From Pseudomonadota bacterium (GTDB lineage: Bacteria > Pseudomonadota > Alphaproteobacteria > Acetobacterales > Acetobacteraceae), in assembly GCA_021805665.1 (NCBI GenBank), contig JAJZEV010000017.1, positions 1 through 33,840 on the forward strand: 33,840 nucleotides of DNA, in the 5' to 3' direction. This document shows positions 9,127 to 17,170 of this stretch, piece after piece. Under the pieces are notes generated by a model. That model made no database searches. It was not told where the DNA came from and saw nothing but the letters and a program-made list of their open reading frames with translations. Each line of letters begins with the position of its first letter. The first letter of the stretch is position 1. The position numbers were made by a program, and so were the translations under genes.

Positions 9127-9297
9127 CTACTGGCCAGGCGGTGTCCACTCGGCGTCCGCCGCCTTGCGCCTGTCACGGCGCCGGGTGCGCCGCAGACTGA
9201 ACAGTTCCCAGAACAGAAAGCCCAAGACCGCGAACTCGCCGATCGCCCATTCCCACTGGACGCCGCTGGGCCAGCTAATCCCGAACCAAGTCTGCAT
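9127..9297 (-). CDS. small single-pass membrane protein downstream of crtB
   Basis: A 56-residue product starts at ATG 9297, 1 nt after the crtB stop, so it is translationally linked to crtB. It has an aromatic N-terminus (MQTWFGISWPSGVQWEW), one hydrophobic segment (FAVLGFLFWELFSL) and a very basic tail (LRRTRRRDRRKAA). That layout predicts one membrane helix with the tail in the cytoplasm. I do not recognise a named family. Its position in the crtI-crtB operon suggests a role near membrane-bound carotenoid synthesis, but that is only context. Confidence 0.7.
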   Translation of the reverse strand: MQTWFGISWPSGVQWEWAIGEFAVLGFLFWELFSLRRTRRRDRRKAADAEWTPPGQ

Positions 9298-9298
9298 C

Positions 9299-10318
9299 TC
9301 ATGCCTCCGTCTGCACACGCTCCCGTTGTTCCAGGCGCATGAACAGTTCGATCGTCCAGCGCGTACGATCGGCGATCGACCACCACGGCGCCCCGGCGTT
9401 TACGGGGCGAGGCGCGGATTGGACCACGGCGTCCATCAGAAAAGCGCCCTCCGGCACACCGACGCCTGACAACGGCCGCACCGGCAACACCACTCCGGCC
9501 AACCCCGCCGCCAGCACCCCAACCTTCCGGCGGCCGGACACCACCGCTCGGCCGGTTACCGCATCCATCCCACGCCGGGCGACCTCGTGGCCGATTTCGG
9601 CATACAACAGTCCAGCGGCGCCAATCCCCATGCGGCAGCCGATCGGCAACCGAGCGATTCCAGCACTCGCAAGGCGATAGTGATCGTCGGCGACCCGCAG
9701 CAGGCGGGCAACCACGCCGCCCAACGCGGCCGAATGGGCGGGGGCAGCCAGGAACCGGTCCGCGTCGATTCCGGCATCCGCCAGCCAGCAAAGCGGCAGA
9801 TACAGCCGGCCGTTACGCGCATCCTCGCCGACATCGCGCGCGATGTTGGACAACTGCATCGCGACCCCAAGGTGGATCGCCGCCGTCAGCCGGCCGGGGT
9901 CATGCACGCCCATCAACACCGCCATCATGGCGCCAACCGAACCGGCGACCCGCACGGCATAGGCGCGCAATGCCGGCAGATCGGCGTAACGCAGCCCCGC
10001 GGCGTCCCACGCAAACCCTTCCAGCAGCGCGTCCGGCAACGCACGCGGTATCGCGAACCGCTCCACCACCCCGGCGAACGCCCGGTCGGCGGGAATGTCC
10101 AGCGGACGGCCTTCATAGGCGAGACCCAGGCGTTGGCGCACCCAGCCGATGCCGCCGCCCTGACTGTCGATCACGTCATCCGCTTCCCGGCAGAACGCGT
10201 ACAGCGCGATCGCCGGATCGCGGACACGGGCGGGCAGCAATCTTGCCGCCGCGGCAAAGCTTTTGGAGCCGCCGCGCAGCAAAGCGCGGCATGCGTCGAG
10301 GTCAGAGAGCGGCTGCAT
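9299..10318 (-). CDS. crtB: 15-cis-phytoene synthase
   Basis: CrtB joins two geranylgeranyl diphosphates head to head into phytoene, the first committed carotenoid step. The 339-residue protein shows both Asp-rich sites of the squalene/phytoene synthase family: DDVID (Asp47, Asp48, Asp51) and DVGEDARNGRLYLP (Asp162, Asp166). The GGSKSF segment near residue 17 is the usual N-terminal motif. The ATG at 10318 lies inside the end of crtI (17-nt overlap), and no strong ribosome site precedes it, so translation probably depends on crtI. The longer open frame upstream runs through crtI and is not used. Confidence 0.96.
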   Translation of the reverse strand: MQPLSDLDACRALLRGGSKSFAAAARLLPARVRDPAIALYAFCREADDVIDSQGGGIGWVRQRLGLAYEGRPLDIPADRAFAGVVERFAIPRALPDALLEGFAWDAAGLRYADLPALRAYAVRVAGSVGAMMAVLMGVHDPGRLTAAIHLGVAMQLSNIARDVGEDARNGRLYLPLCWLADAGIDADRFLAAPAHSAALGGVVARLLRVADDHYRLASAGIARLPIGCRMGIGAAGLLYAEIGHEVARRGMDAVTGRAVVSGRRKVGVLAAGLAGVVLPVRPLSGVGVPEGAFLMDAVVQSAPRPVNAGAPWWSIADRTRWTIELFMRLEQRERVQTEA

Positions 10319-11831
10319 GCGGCACCACACGATCGAGGACTTTGGCCGAGGACAATACGCCTGGAACGCCGGCCCCGGGGTGGGTTCCGGCGCCGACCAG
10401 ATACAAGCCGGGGACATCCTCGCTGCGGTTATGCGGGCGGAACCATGCGCTTTGCAGCAGCACCGGTTCCATCCCGAAAGCGGAGCCCTGCCAGGCGCAC
10501 AGGCGATCCTGGAAATCCAGCGGAGTCATCAGCCTGGAGCTGATCACCCGGGCCTGAAGGTCCGGCAGAACGGTCGCCGACAGGTGTTCGGCAATGGCCT
10601 GCCGGTAAGGTTCGGCGGTGGTTCGCCAATCCGTATCCCCGCACAGGTTCGGCACGGGCGACAGCACGTAGAACGCATCGCAGCCCGGGGGTGCGAGGGA
10701 CCGGTCGGTCGCCGTCGGACGATGCAGATACAGCGAGAAATCCCGGGCCAGCACCTTTCGGGTGAAGATATCGCGCAGCAGGCCGCGATAACGCGGTCCC
10801 AGCAGAATAGTGTGATGGGCGACGTCCTCGTAGCGCCGGTCGGTGCCAAAGTACCAAAGGAACAGGCCCATGGAGTAATCGGTCCGCTTCAGCTTGCGGT
10901 CGGTCCAGCGGCGGCGGGCCTCGGGCGGCAGCAGCTTTCCATAGGTCCAGGCGGAATCGGCGTTGGATACCACGATATCGGCGGGGACCGTCTCCCCGGA
11001 CGTCAGCCGCACCGCGTTGACCCGGCCGTGGGCCAGCAGAATTCGATCCACATCGGCGTGGTAGCGGATGGTGTTGCCTTGACGATCCTGGATCAGACGC
11101 GCCAGACCGGTGACGACCTGTCCGGTGCCGCCCATGGCGAAATGCACGCCCCAGCGGCGTTCCAGATAGGGGATCAGCGTATAGATCGCGCTGGCGGTGA
11201 ACGGATTGCCGCCGATCAGCAGCGGATGGAAGCTGAACACGATGCGCAGGCGTTCATCCTCGATGAACCTGCTGACCAGCGAATAAACGCTGCGCAAGCC
11301 GCCCAGGCGGAGCAGATCCGGCGTGACGCGCGCCATGTCGCGGATCGAACCGAACGGCACGTCGCCCAACTGCTGAAACCCGATGCGGCAGGTGGTTTCG
11401 CTCAGCCGCATGAACCGCTCGTACCCGTCCACATCGGCGGGCGAGAATTTGGCGACTTCCGCCCGCATGGCGGCTGGATCGCCGGAGCAATCGAAGACGG
11501 ACCCGTCATCGAACCGGATGCGGTAGAACGGCGACACTGGAACAAGCGTCAGGTCGTCCGCCATGGATCGGCCGCATAGGCGCCAAAGCTCCTCCAGCAG
11601 GAATGGCGCGGTCAGGATCGTCGGGCCGGCATCGAAGGTGAAGCCGTCCTGACGGAAGACCGAGGCCCGCCCGCCGGGTGCGCCAAGCCGTTCCAGGATG
11701 GTGACGCGGTAGCCGCGGGCACCGAGGCGGATCGCCGCCGCGAGACCACCGAGCCCGGCGCCGATCACCACTGCGTGCGGGCGCGGATCGAAGGCAGGGT
11801 GGACGGTGTCATTCGGTGTCAACGAGTCCAT
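10302..11831 (-). CDS. crtI: phytoene desaturase
   Basis: CrtI carries out the successive desaturations of phytoene to neurosporene or lycopene; the step number cannot be told from sequence. The 509-residue flavoprotein has the N-terminal FAD motif HAVVIGAGLGGLAAAIRL followed by LERLGAPGGRASVF and GFTFDAGPTILT, and the C-terminal CrtI signature around LYLVGAGTHPGAGVPGVLSSAK. The ATG at 11831 was chosen because it leaves the usual short lead before the FAD motif; no convincing ribosome site is seen. A PpsR-type site sits 9-26 nt upstream of this ATG. It overlaps crtB by 17 nt. Confidence 0.96.
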   Translation of the reverse strand: MDSLTPNDTVHPAFDPRPHAVVIGAGLGGLAAAIRLGARGYRVTILERLGAPGGRASVFRQDGFTFDAGPTILTAPFLLEELWRLCGRSMADDLTLVPVSPFYRIRFDDGSVFDCSGDPAAMRAEVAKFSPADVDGYERFMRLSETTCRIGFQQLGDVPFGSIRDMARVTPDLLRLGGLRSVYSLVSRFIEDERLRIVFSFHPLLIGGNPFTASAIYTLIPYLERRWGVHFAMGGTGQVVTGLARLIQDRQGNTIRYHADVDRILLAHGRVNAVRLTSGETVPADIVVSNADSAWTYGKLLPPEARRRWTDRKLKRTDYSMGLFLWYFGTDRRYEDVAHHTILLGPRYRGLLRDIFTRKVLARDFSLYLHRPTATDRSLAPPGCDAFYVLSPVPNLCGDTDWRTTAEPYRQAIAEHLSATVLPDLQARVISSRLMTPLDFQDRLCAWQGSAFGMEPVLLQSAWFRPHNRSEDVPGLYLVGAGTHPGAGVPGVLSSAKVLDRVVPHAAAL

Positions 11832-11839
11832 GTGTGGAC

Positions 11840-11857
11840 TGTAAACATAAGATGACA
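11840..11857 (-). promoter_or_regulatory. single PpsR-type site upstream of crtI
   Basis: A TGT-N12-ACA element (TGT 11840-11842, ACA 11855-11857) lies just upstream of the crtI ATG, between crtI and the small membrane gene before it. The inner positions are A and G rather than the C/G of the TGTC-N10-GACA ideal. No second site at the 8-bp spacing is present. Its closeness to the start codon means it would overlap the start of transcription or the leader. A clear -35/-10 pair is not evident. Confidence 0.6.
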
Positions 11858-11875
11858 GTTTTAGCCAGTGCCGTT

Positions 11876-12127
11876 TTATCGATCCAGCCGCACCCGCACA
11901 TCCGCCAGATGACTGACCAATGCCCCGGCCAATGCCACCGGCAGGCACGGCCACGCCGCGCCGGCCAGAACCGCGCGGATGCCAAGCATCAGGCAAACCC
12001 CCGGAAGCAGCAGCATCGCCACGCCCCCGATCGGCCGCTTCGCCGCTGCCACCAGCACCGCCGCTTCCACCGCCGTAAAAAGCAGCACCAGATCGATCAG
12101 ATGCGGCGAGGAGAACAGCGCCTGCAT
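11876..12127 (-). CDS. small multi-pass membrane protein, unknown function
   Basis: An 83-residue, strongly hydrophobic product beginning MQALFSSPHLIDLVLLFTAV. It has about three membrane segments (LIDLVLLFTAVEAAVLVAA; GGVAMLLLPGVCLMLGIRAVL; CLPVALAGALVSHLA) and a short basic end (ADVRVRLDR). The ATG at 12127 begins 2 nt after the DUF3422 stop, so it belongs to the bchI-bchD-bchO-DUF3422 transcription unit. I do not recognise it by name. It lies directly before the crtI promoter region. Confidence 0.65.
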   Translation of the reverse strand: MQALFSSPHLIDLVLLFTAVEAAVLVAAAKRPIGGVAMLLLPGVCLMLGIRAVLAGAAWPCLPVALAGALVSHLADVRVRLDR

Positions 12128-12129
12128 CG

Positions 12130-13419
12130 CTAGTACTTCGTCGGATTCGTAACGACTTTGCGGATATGGTGAATTCCCAGCCATGCAACGATCGCGACGA
12201 TCGGAATACTGATGCCGATCGCCAGATCCGGCTCGATAGGCACGCCGACAGCCTTCAGCGCCTCTGCCGCATGCCCGACCAATGCCGAAACATAATAAGT
12301 TACGGCTGCAACCGACAGTCCCTCCACCGTCGATTGCAGCCTCAACTGCAACCGTGCTCGGCTGTTCATCGACGCCAGCAGTTCTTGATTTTGTTGTTCT
12401 CGTTTCAAATCGACGCGGGTCGATAGCAAGCGGGTTGCGCGGGCGACCCGTTGCGATAGCGATTCTTGCCGGATAGCGATCGAACGGCAGGTGCTCATCG
12501 CCGGGGCCAGCCGCCGTTCGGTGAATTCCCGAAAGGTCTGCAATCCCGGAATGCGCTGTTCGCGCAGTTCGTCGATACGTCGCTGCATAAGGTCGTGATA
12601 GGCGTCGGCGGCCCCGAAACGATATCGCGTCTCGGATTGCTGATTTTCGATCTGGGCTTCAAGCTGGGTCAAGCGGTCCAGCAACGCCGGTTCGTCGGCT
12701 TCGGCCGCCGATACCATCGATGCGGTGATCCGCGCCAGTTCGCGTTCCCACGATGCCAGCAACGGGCCGGCAGCCCGCGCGACGGGAAGCGCCAGCAGCG
12801 CCATGATGCGGTAGGTGTCTATTTCCAGCAGCCGTTGCGCCACCCGCCCGGCCTGCCACGGTGTCGTGGCGTGATCCAACAGCAGGTGCCGGCTGAATCC
12901 CCCGTCATGCACGCGGAAATCCGTCAGCGCGGTCGCCGCCCCATCCGAAATGGCGGCACCGACCGGGACATTGCCGCCAAACCACCCGCTGCCGATGGCG
13001 CGCGGGTCCAACCCGCCCGGTTCGGCCGCGATCAAGGCCGCGTGGGCGGCAACCATCACCTGGCCGGGCAGGGCGGATACCCAATCCGCCGGCACAGCCG
13101 CGATGGCCGGCCGATCGAACGGATCGCCCGTACCGCCCTCGACGATGAACATGTAGCGGATGAATTCGGTATGCCGTTCCCATTTCAGGCGAAAGCCGCC
13201 CAGGTCGGCGGTGAAGTGCAGCACGCTGTTCGACGGGGGCTCCACATTGAAGCGGCTGCACAGATCGCAGACCGCCGCCCAACCGGCCTCGCGCTGGGCC
13301 GCGTCGCACAGCAACGCCAGATAGGACAGCCGGGTCGGCGCGATCAGCGGTTCGGGCGGACGGGCGTGAACCTCGTCGTTCAACTCTTGCCGTTGCGGAT
13401 GGTCAGGCGGCAGTTGCAT
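12130..13419 (-). CDS. DUF3422 family membrane-anchored protein
   Basis: A 429-residue protein starting MQLPPDHPQRQELNDEVHAR, the typical opening of the DUF3422 family. The first two thirds are soluble and partly helical, with a likely coiled-coil stretch around LLDRLTQLEAQIENQQSETRYRF. The C-terminal part holds two membrane helices (TVEGLSVAAVTYYVSALVG and AIGISIPIVAIVAWLGI), ending with a basic tail. The function of the family is unknown. The start lies inside the end of bchO (17-nt overlap), so it is cotranscribed with the magnesium chelatase genes; whether it serves photosynthesis is open. Confidence 0.85.
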   Translation of the reverse strand: MQLPPDHPQRQELNDEVHARPPEPLIAPTRLSYLALLCDAAQREAGWAAVCDLCSRFNVEPPSNSVLHFTADLGGFRLKWERHTEFIRYMFIVEGGTGDPFDRPAIAAVPADWVSALPGQVMVAAHAALIAAEPGGLDPRAIGSGWFGGNVPVGAAISDGAATALTDFRVHDGGFSRHLLLDHATTPWQAGRVAQRLLEIDTYRIMALLALPVARAAGPLLASWERELARITASMVSAAEADEPALLDRLTQLEAQIENQQSETRYRFGAADAYHDLMQRRIDELREQRIPGLQTFREFTERRLAPAMSTCRSIAIRQESLSQRVARATRLLSTRVDLKREQQNQELLASMNSRARLQLRLQSTVEGLSVAAVTYYVSALVGHAAEALKAVGVPIEPDLAIGISIPIVAIVAWLGIHHIRKVVTNPTKY

Positions 13420-14287
13420 GAAGCACCCGCGTTCTTAGCAGCGTGGCGATCTCCGCGGGCCGTTCTTCATGCGCGAGGTGGCCGAGACCCTTCATCGATA
13501 TCAGTTCGGCTTTAGGCAGCAGCGTCTTGATGCGATGTGCCTGTGCGGGCGGCACCATGCCGTCCTGGCTGCCGGTCACCAGGATCAGGTCGGACGTCAA
13601 ATGTGGCAGGTCACGGACCAGCGGATGCAAATCCCAGTGTGCCATCAGCGCCAGCGCCCCGTGGACATGCCCGGCATTGGCGGTCAACCGGGCGTACAGA
13701 CGCATGCCGAGCGGATCGATGCGGGAGCCCGTCGATCCGATCAGCCGCTCCACCGACGGGCGAGAGCCGGTGAACAGCGTCAGCGCCCGGGCCGTCAGGG
13801 AGGAACTGGCCAGAAACCGGGCGGCGGGTCCCAACAAGCCGTTGGCAATGCCGGGGAAGGGAAGCAGCGCGCCGTTCAGACTGAAAATCGCCTCGGGCGA
13901 GATCAGGCCATCCAGGGCCATGCGAATCGCCACCGCCGCGCCGGCCGAATGGCCCGCCGCCAGGATCGGCCGCAACCCAAGCTGGCGCAGTAAGGCCGCG
14001 ATGCCGCTGGCGACCGATGGCAACGCGAAGCCGGATTGCCGCATCGGCTCGCCGGTAAAGCCATGCCCTGGCAGATCGGGCGCGACGACGGTGAAATCCG
14101 CCGCCAGTATCGGCATCGAATCCCGGAAGGAATGGGTGGATGCACCAGTCCCGTGGATCAGCAGCACCGCCGGTCCCGACCCCTGAACCTGAACATGCCA
14201 CCGCAGCCCACCGGCGGTCACGAAGCGGCTGGACGCGCGGTTCGGCCAGTCCCGGCCGTCGCGCTCCCAGTTCAGCCGCCGGGTCAT
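13403..14287 (-). CDS. bchO: BchO, alpha/beta-hydrolase of the magnesium chelatase operon
   Basis: A 294-residue alpha/beta-hydrolase. It has the HGTGAS oxyanion region near residue 45, a nucleophile elbow GHSAGA with Ser114, an acid in VTGSQDGMVP and a terminal GLGHLAHEE histidine. BchO is found with bchI and bchD in most purple bacteria. Its exact reaction has not been established; a supporting role in magnesium chelation or porphyrin handling has been proposed. The ATG at 14287 overlaps the bchD stop by 4 nt (ATGA), confirming the bchI-D-O operon. A much longer upstream extension of the frame is a shadow of bchD. Confidence 0.92.
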   Translation of the reverse strand: MTRRLNWERDGRDWPNRASSRFVTAGGLRWHVQVQGSGPAVLLIHGTGASTHSFRDSMPILAADFTVVAPDLPGHGFTGEPMRQSGFALPSVASGIAALLRQLGLRPILAAGHSAGAAVAIRMALDGLISPEAIFSLNGALLPFPGIANGLLGPAARFLASSSLTARALTLFTGSRPSVERLIGSTGSRIDPLGMRLYARLTANAGHVHGALALMAHWDLHPLVRDLPHLTSDLILVTGSQDGMVPPAQAHRIKTLLPKAELISMKGLGHLAHEERPAEIATLLRTRVLHATAA

Positions 14288-16002
14288 GCCGCACCCGCTT
14301 CCCGGATCGCGCGGGACAGCGAGGATGCGTCGGCATAGGGAAGCGGCAGGTAGCGCGCCCGCATTTCCGCCGCCAATCGCGCGGCGAACGGGTTCGGACG
14401 CGGCGAGGTATCGATCAGCAGCGCGGCCACGCCGCTGGCGCGCAGGGTCAGGGCACTGGCCATCGCATCGGCCTCGGCATGCTGGCGGCCGGTGCCCCCG
14501 TCGCGCGCGACGTTTGCCCTTGCATCCGTCAGCAGCGTGACAACCGGCGTGCGGCCGGAGCGGCGGATGGTTTCGGCCAGGGTCATCGCTGCCTCGATCC
14601 CCGCGGCCAGCGGTGTCGGGCCGCCGCCCGGCAAACCGGCCAGACCGCGCTTCGCCCGCGGCAACGACCCGGTCGGCGGCAGCAGCAAGGTGGCCGCATT
14701 GCCCCGGAAGGCGATCAAGGCGACCTGATCGCGCCGGACATAGCAGTCCGCCAGCAGCAGTTCCACAGCGCCCTTGGCCTCCGCCAGCCGGTTCAGTGCG
14801 GCGGAACCGGAGGCATCGACCGCGAACACCGTGGTTGTGCCGATCCGCTGGCGAAAGCGAACGATACGAAAATCTTGTCGGCACACTTTGAACCGGTCTG
14901 TCTTGCCACGCAGACGCTGCCACGGCGCGGCGGCCTTCAAAGTCTCCAGCAGGTGAAGCCTGGCGCCGTCGCGCGGATCCCCCGGCCTGGTGCCAACGGG
15001 GCGTCCGCGCTTGATGGAAAATCTGGCCTGTCCGGCCCGCCCGGGTGCCCGAACCAGCCCGCGGGCGGCATCCGTACTGGCCAGTTGCGACAGCAGATCG
15101 GCCGGCAGCGCGGCTTTCGCGGCGTCCAGCACCCTATCTTCCAGCGGTTTGTCCGCAGCCGACAGATCGTTTCCCGCATCGTCCCCGGGATCGTCCCCGG
15201 GATCGTCCGGTGCGTTCGCCGCCGGTTCCGGTTCGCCGCGGGTTTCCCCGTCCGGCGGCAAGCACATCGTTCGCGGCGCCAGCACCAGACGCGCGGCCAG
15301 TGCAAGATCGGCCTCCGCGACCTGTTCGCGTCCGGCAAGGCGCGCCGCGACCCGGGCCGCGCGCAAGGCCAGCAGCGGCGGATGCGGCGAGTCGATCCCC
15401 AGCGCGAACGCCGCGTGGCAAATGGCTTCCGTCGCGCCGTCCGTCGGTGGCGATCGGGCGGCTTCCGGCAACGGGGCGACATCGGCCAGATCGGCCAACG
15501 ATACCCCGGTCAGGTCCAGCAGGAACGCGAACCGGTCCAGCAACGAAGCCGGCGGATGCTCGTCCTGCACGCCCTCATCCAGCGCCACGATGCCGAACCG
15601 CGCCGGTAACACACGGGACAATCCATCGCGGTGCAATGTCACCGAACCGGAGTCCATCGCCGCGCGCAATCTGGCGCCAACCCCGGCATCGATGCGTTCG
15701 GCCATCGCGAGGACCAAAACCCCGCCGTCGGCCTCGGCAAGCAGGCCCTTCTGCACCACGGGCCGGCCCGCTTGCAGGGTGGCGGACAGATCGAGTCCGC
15801 CAAGCAACCGGTCATCGCCCGTATGCAGCGGCAACCGCCGCACCGGCATGCCTGCTGGCAAAGCCTGCCACAGCAGCGCCAGAAACCGATCCCGAACCGG
15901 CCCGGCACCGGCCCGCACGCACAGGCCACCGAGCCCGACCGGATCGTCCGCGAACAGTGCCGTGGCCTGAAGGGCATCGATCCAGGCCCGGCCCGCCGTC
16001 AT
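14284..16002 (-). CDS. bchD: magnesium chelatase subunit D
   Basis: BchD forms the AAA+/integrin-I-domain double ring with BchI that drives insertion of Mg2+ into protoporphyrin IX by BchH, the first committed step to bacteriochlorophyll. The 572-residue protein has a degenerate AAA+ half without an intact Walker A, then an acidic, proline-rich linker (about 266-279, repeated Asp-Asp-Pro-Gly), then a C-terminal von Willebrand A domain. That domain shows a metal-site motif DASGS at 396-400, a downstream GGGPTPLA threonine and a TDARAN aspartate. The start (16002) overlaps the bchI stop by 4 nt. Part of the linker is encoded by a 12-nt tandem repeat (15178-15210). Confidence 0.96.
   Translation of the reverse strand: MTAGRAWIDALQATALFADDPVGLGGLCVRAGAGPVRDRFLALLWQALPAGMPVRRLPLHTGDDRLLGGLDLSATLQAGRPVVQKGLLAEADGGVLVLAMAERIDAGVGARLRAAMDSGSVTLHRDGLSRVLPARFGIVALDEGVQDEHPPASLLDRFAFLLDLTGVSLADLADVAPLPEAARSPPTDGATEAICHAAFALGIDSPHPPLLALRAARVAARLAGREQVAEADLALAARLVLAPRTMCLPPDGETRGEPEPAANAPDDPGDDPGDDAGNDLSAADKPLEDRVLDAAKAALPADLLSQLASTDAARGLVRAPGRAGQARFSIKRGRPVGTRPGDPRDGARLHLLETLKAAAPWQRLRGKTDRFKVCRQDFRIVRFRQRIGTTTVFAVDASGSAALNRLAEAKGAVELLLADCYVRRDQVALIAFRGNAATLLLPPTGSLPRAKRGLAGLPGGGPTPLAAGIEAAMTLAETIRRSGRTPVVTLLTDARANVARDGGTGRQHAEADAMASALTLRASGVAALLIDTSPRPNPFAARLAAEMRARYLPLPYADASSLSRAIREAGAA
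15178..15210. repeat. 12-nt tandem repeat coding the BchD acidic linker
   Basis: The unit ATCGTCCCCGGG occurs at 15178-15189 and 15190-15201, and a third partial copy follows (15202-15210). It is in frame with bchD and encodes Asp-Asp-Pro-Gly repeats of the flexible linker between the AAA+ and vWA halves. In-frame slippage here would change linker length by four residues per unit. Confidence 0.8.
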
Positions 16003-17012
16003 CCGAACAGTTCCTCGACCGCCCGGGTAACCCGCGTGCTGGCCACCGCGTCATCCAGCGGGTTCCGTCTCAGCCGATGCCCCAGGACCATCGGCGCGAT
16101 CTGACGCAGGTGCCGGTCGGCGACCTCCTCGTCGCCATCCAGCGCTGCAATGGCCCGCGCGGTGCGGATCAGTGTCAGTTCGCCGCGCAGGCCATCGGTG
16201 CCAAGCGCCATGCACAGCCGCGCGGCGCGTTCCAGCGCGATGTCGGGGACGGTGACCGAGGGCAGCCGCGACCGGGCAGCGACGATGCGCCGGCGCAGCT
16301 TGTCCTGCGGCTTGCGCCAGGTTTCGGTGAAACCCGCTGGATCGCGCTCGAAACCGTCGCGCCGGCGAATGACCTCGATCCGGGTCGGCAAATCGCGGGG
16401 CGTTCGCACCTCCACCGACAGGCCGAACCGGTCGAGCAACTGCGGGCGCAGTTCGCCTTCCTCCGGGTTGCCGCTGCCGATCAGCACGAAACGGGCCGGA
16501 TGGCGGACGCTGAGGCCTTCCCGTTCGACGACGTTCTCGCCCGAGGCTGCGACATCCAGCAGCAGATCGACCAAATGATCTTCCAGCAGGTTGACCTCGT
16601 CGATGTAAAGAAAACCGCGATTGGCGCGGGCCAGCAGGCCTGGTTCGAACACCTTCGATCCAGCCAGGGCGCGTTCCAGGTCCAGCGCGCCGACCAGCCG
16701 ATCCTCCGTCGCACCCAGCGGCAGATCGACCACCGGGACCGGGGCGGTCACGGCTTTGCCATCGCCCGCGGTTCGGCACGCTTCGCACCAAAGATCCGAT
16801 ACCGCGGGATCGCAATGATACCGGCACCCGTCCATGACTTTCATCGTGGGCAGCAGGGCGGCGAGCGCCCGGATGGTGGTGGATTTACCCGTGCCGCGAT
16901 CGCCGAAAACCAGGACGCCGCCGATCCCCTGATCCACCGCGGCGGCCATCATCGCGAGCTTCATGTCTTCCTGCCCGACAATCGCGGCGAACGGGAAGAC
17001 AGCACGCATCAT
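15999..17012 (-). CDS. bchI: magnesium chelatase ATPase subunit I
   Basis: BchI is the AAA+ ATPase of magnesium chelatase. The 337-residue product opens with FPFAAIVGQEDMKLA and carries Walker A GDRGTGKST (37-45), Walker B FLYIDEVNLL, a sensor region LIGSGNPEEGELRPQLLDRFG, and the family insert with VDLPLGATEDRLVG. The start is ATG 17012 or the adjacent ATG 17009. It heads bchI-bchD-bchO and has its own upstream control region in the 158-nt gap after the phytochrome gene. Confidence 0.97.
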   Translation of the reverse strand: MMRAVFPFAAIVGQEDMKLAMMAAAVDQGIGGVLVFGDRGTGKSTTIRALAALLPTMKVMDGCRYHCDPAVSDLWCEACRTAGDGKAVTAPVPVVDLPLGATEDRLVGALDLERALAGSKVFEPGLLARANRGFLYIDEVNLLEDHLVDLLLDVAASGENVVEREGLSVRHPARFVLIGSGNPEEGELRPQLLDRFGLSVEVRTPRDLPTRIEVIRRRDGFERDPAGFTETWRKPQDKLRRRIVAARSRLPSVTVPDIALERAARLCMALGTDGLRGELTLIRTARAIAALDGDEEVADRHLRQIAPMVLGHRLRRNPLDDAVASTRVTRAVEELFG

Positions 17013-17083
17013 GCCGGAACCGTTCCAGCGAGCAGAGACACAAACACAGCGGGTACGAGGACGAGGTCAGGGCGCACCCGGAC

Positions 17084-17156
17084 TTTATCGTGCAATCGAT
17101 CGGTGACTGTCAATGTTAGTTGTCGCTTCTGTGGTGTGTGTCATGTCAAATTGACA
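17084..17156 (-). promoter_or_regulatory. bchI promoter region with PpsR site
   Basis: A perfect TGTC-N10-GACA palindrome lies at 17139-17156. Leftward of it, a TTGACA -35 (plus-strand 17108-17113) and a GATAAA -10-like element (17084-17089) are 18 nt apart. A degenerate TGTC-N10-GTCG element at 17108-17125 overlaps the -35. Here the two sites are 13 bp apart rather than the 8 bp seen at bchC and crtE/crtD. Control of bchI-D-O by PpsR is inferred from the motif; the -10 assignment is weak. Confidence 0.6.
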
Positions 17157-17170
17157 CTGACCCGAGGAAG

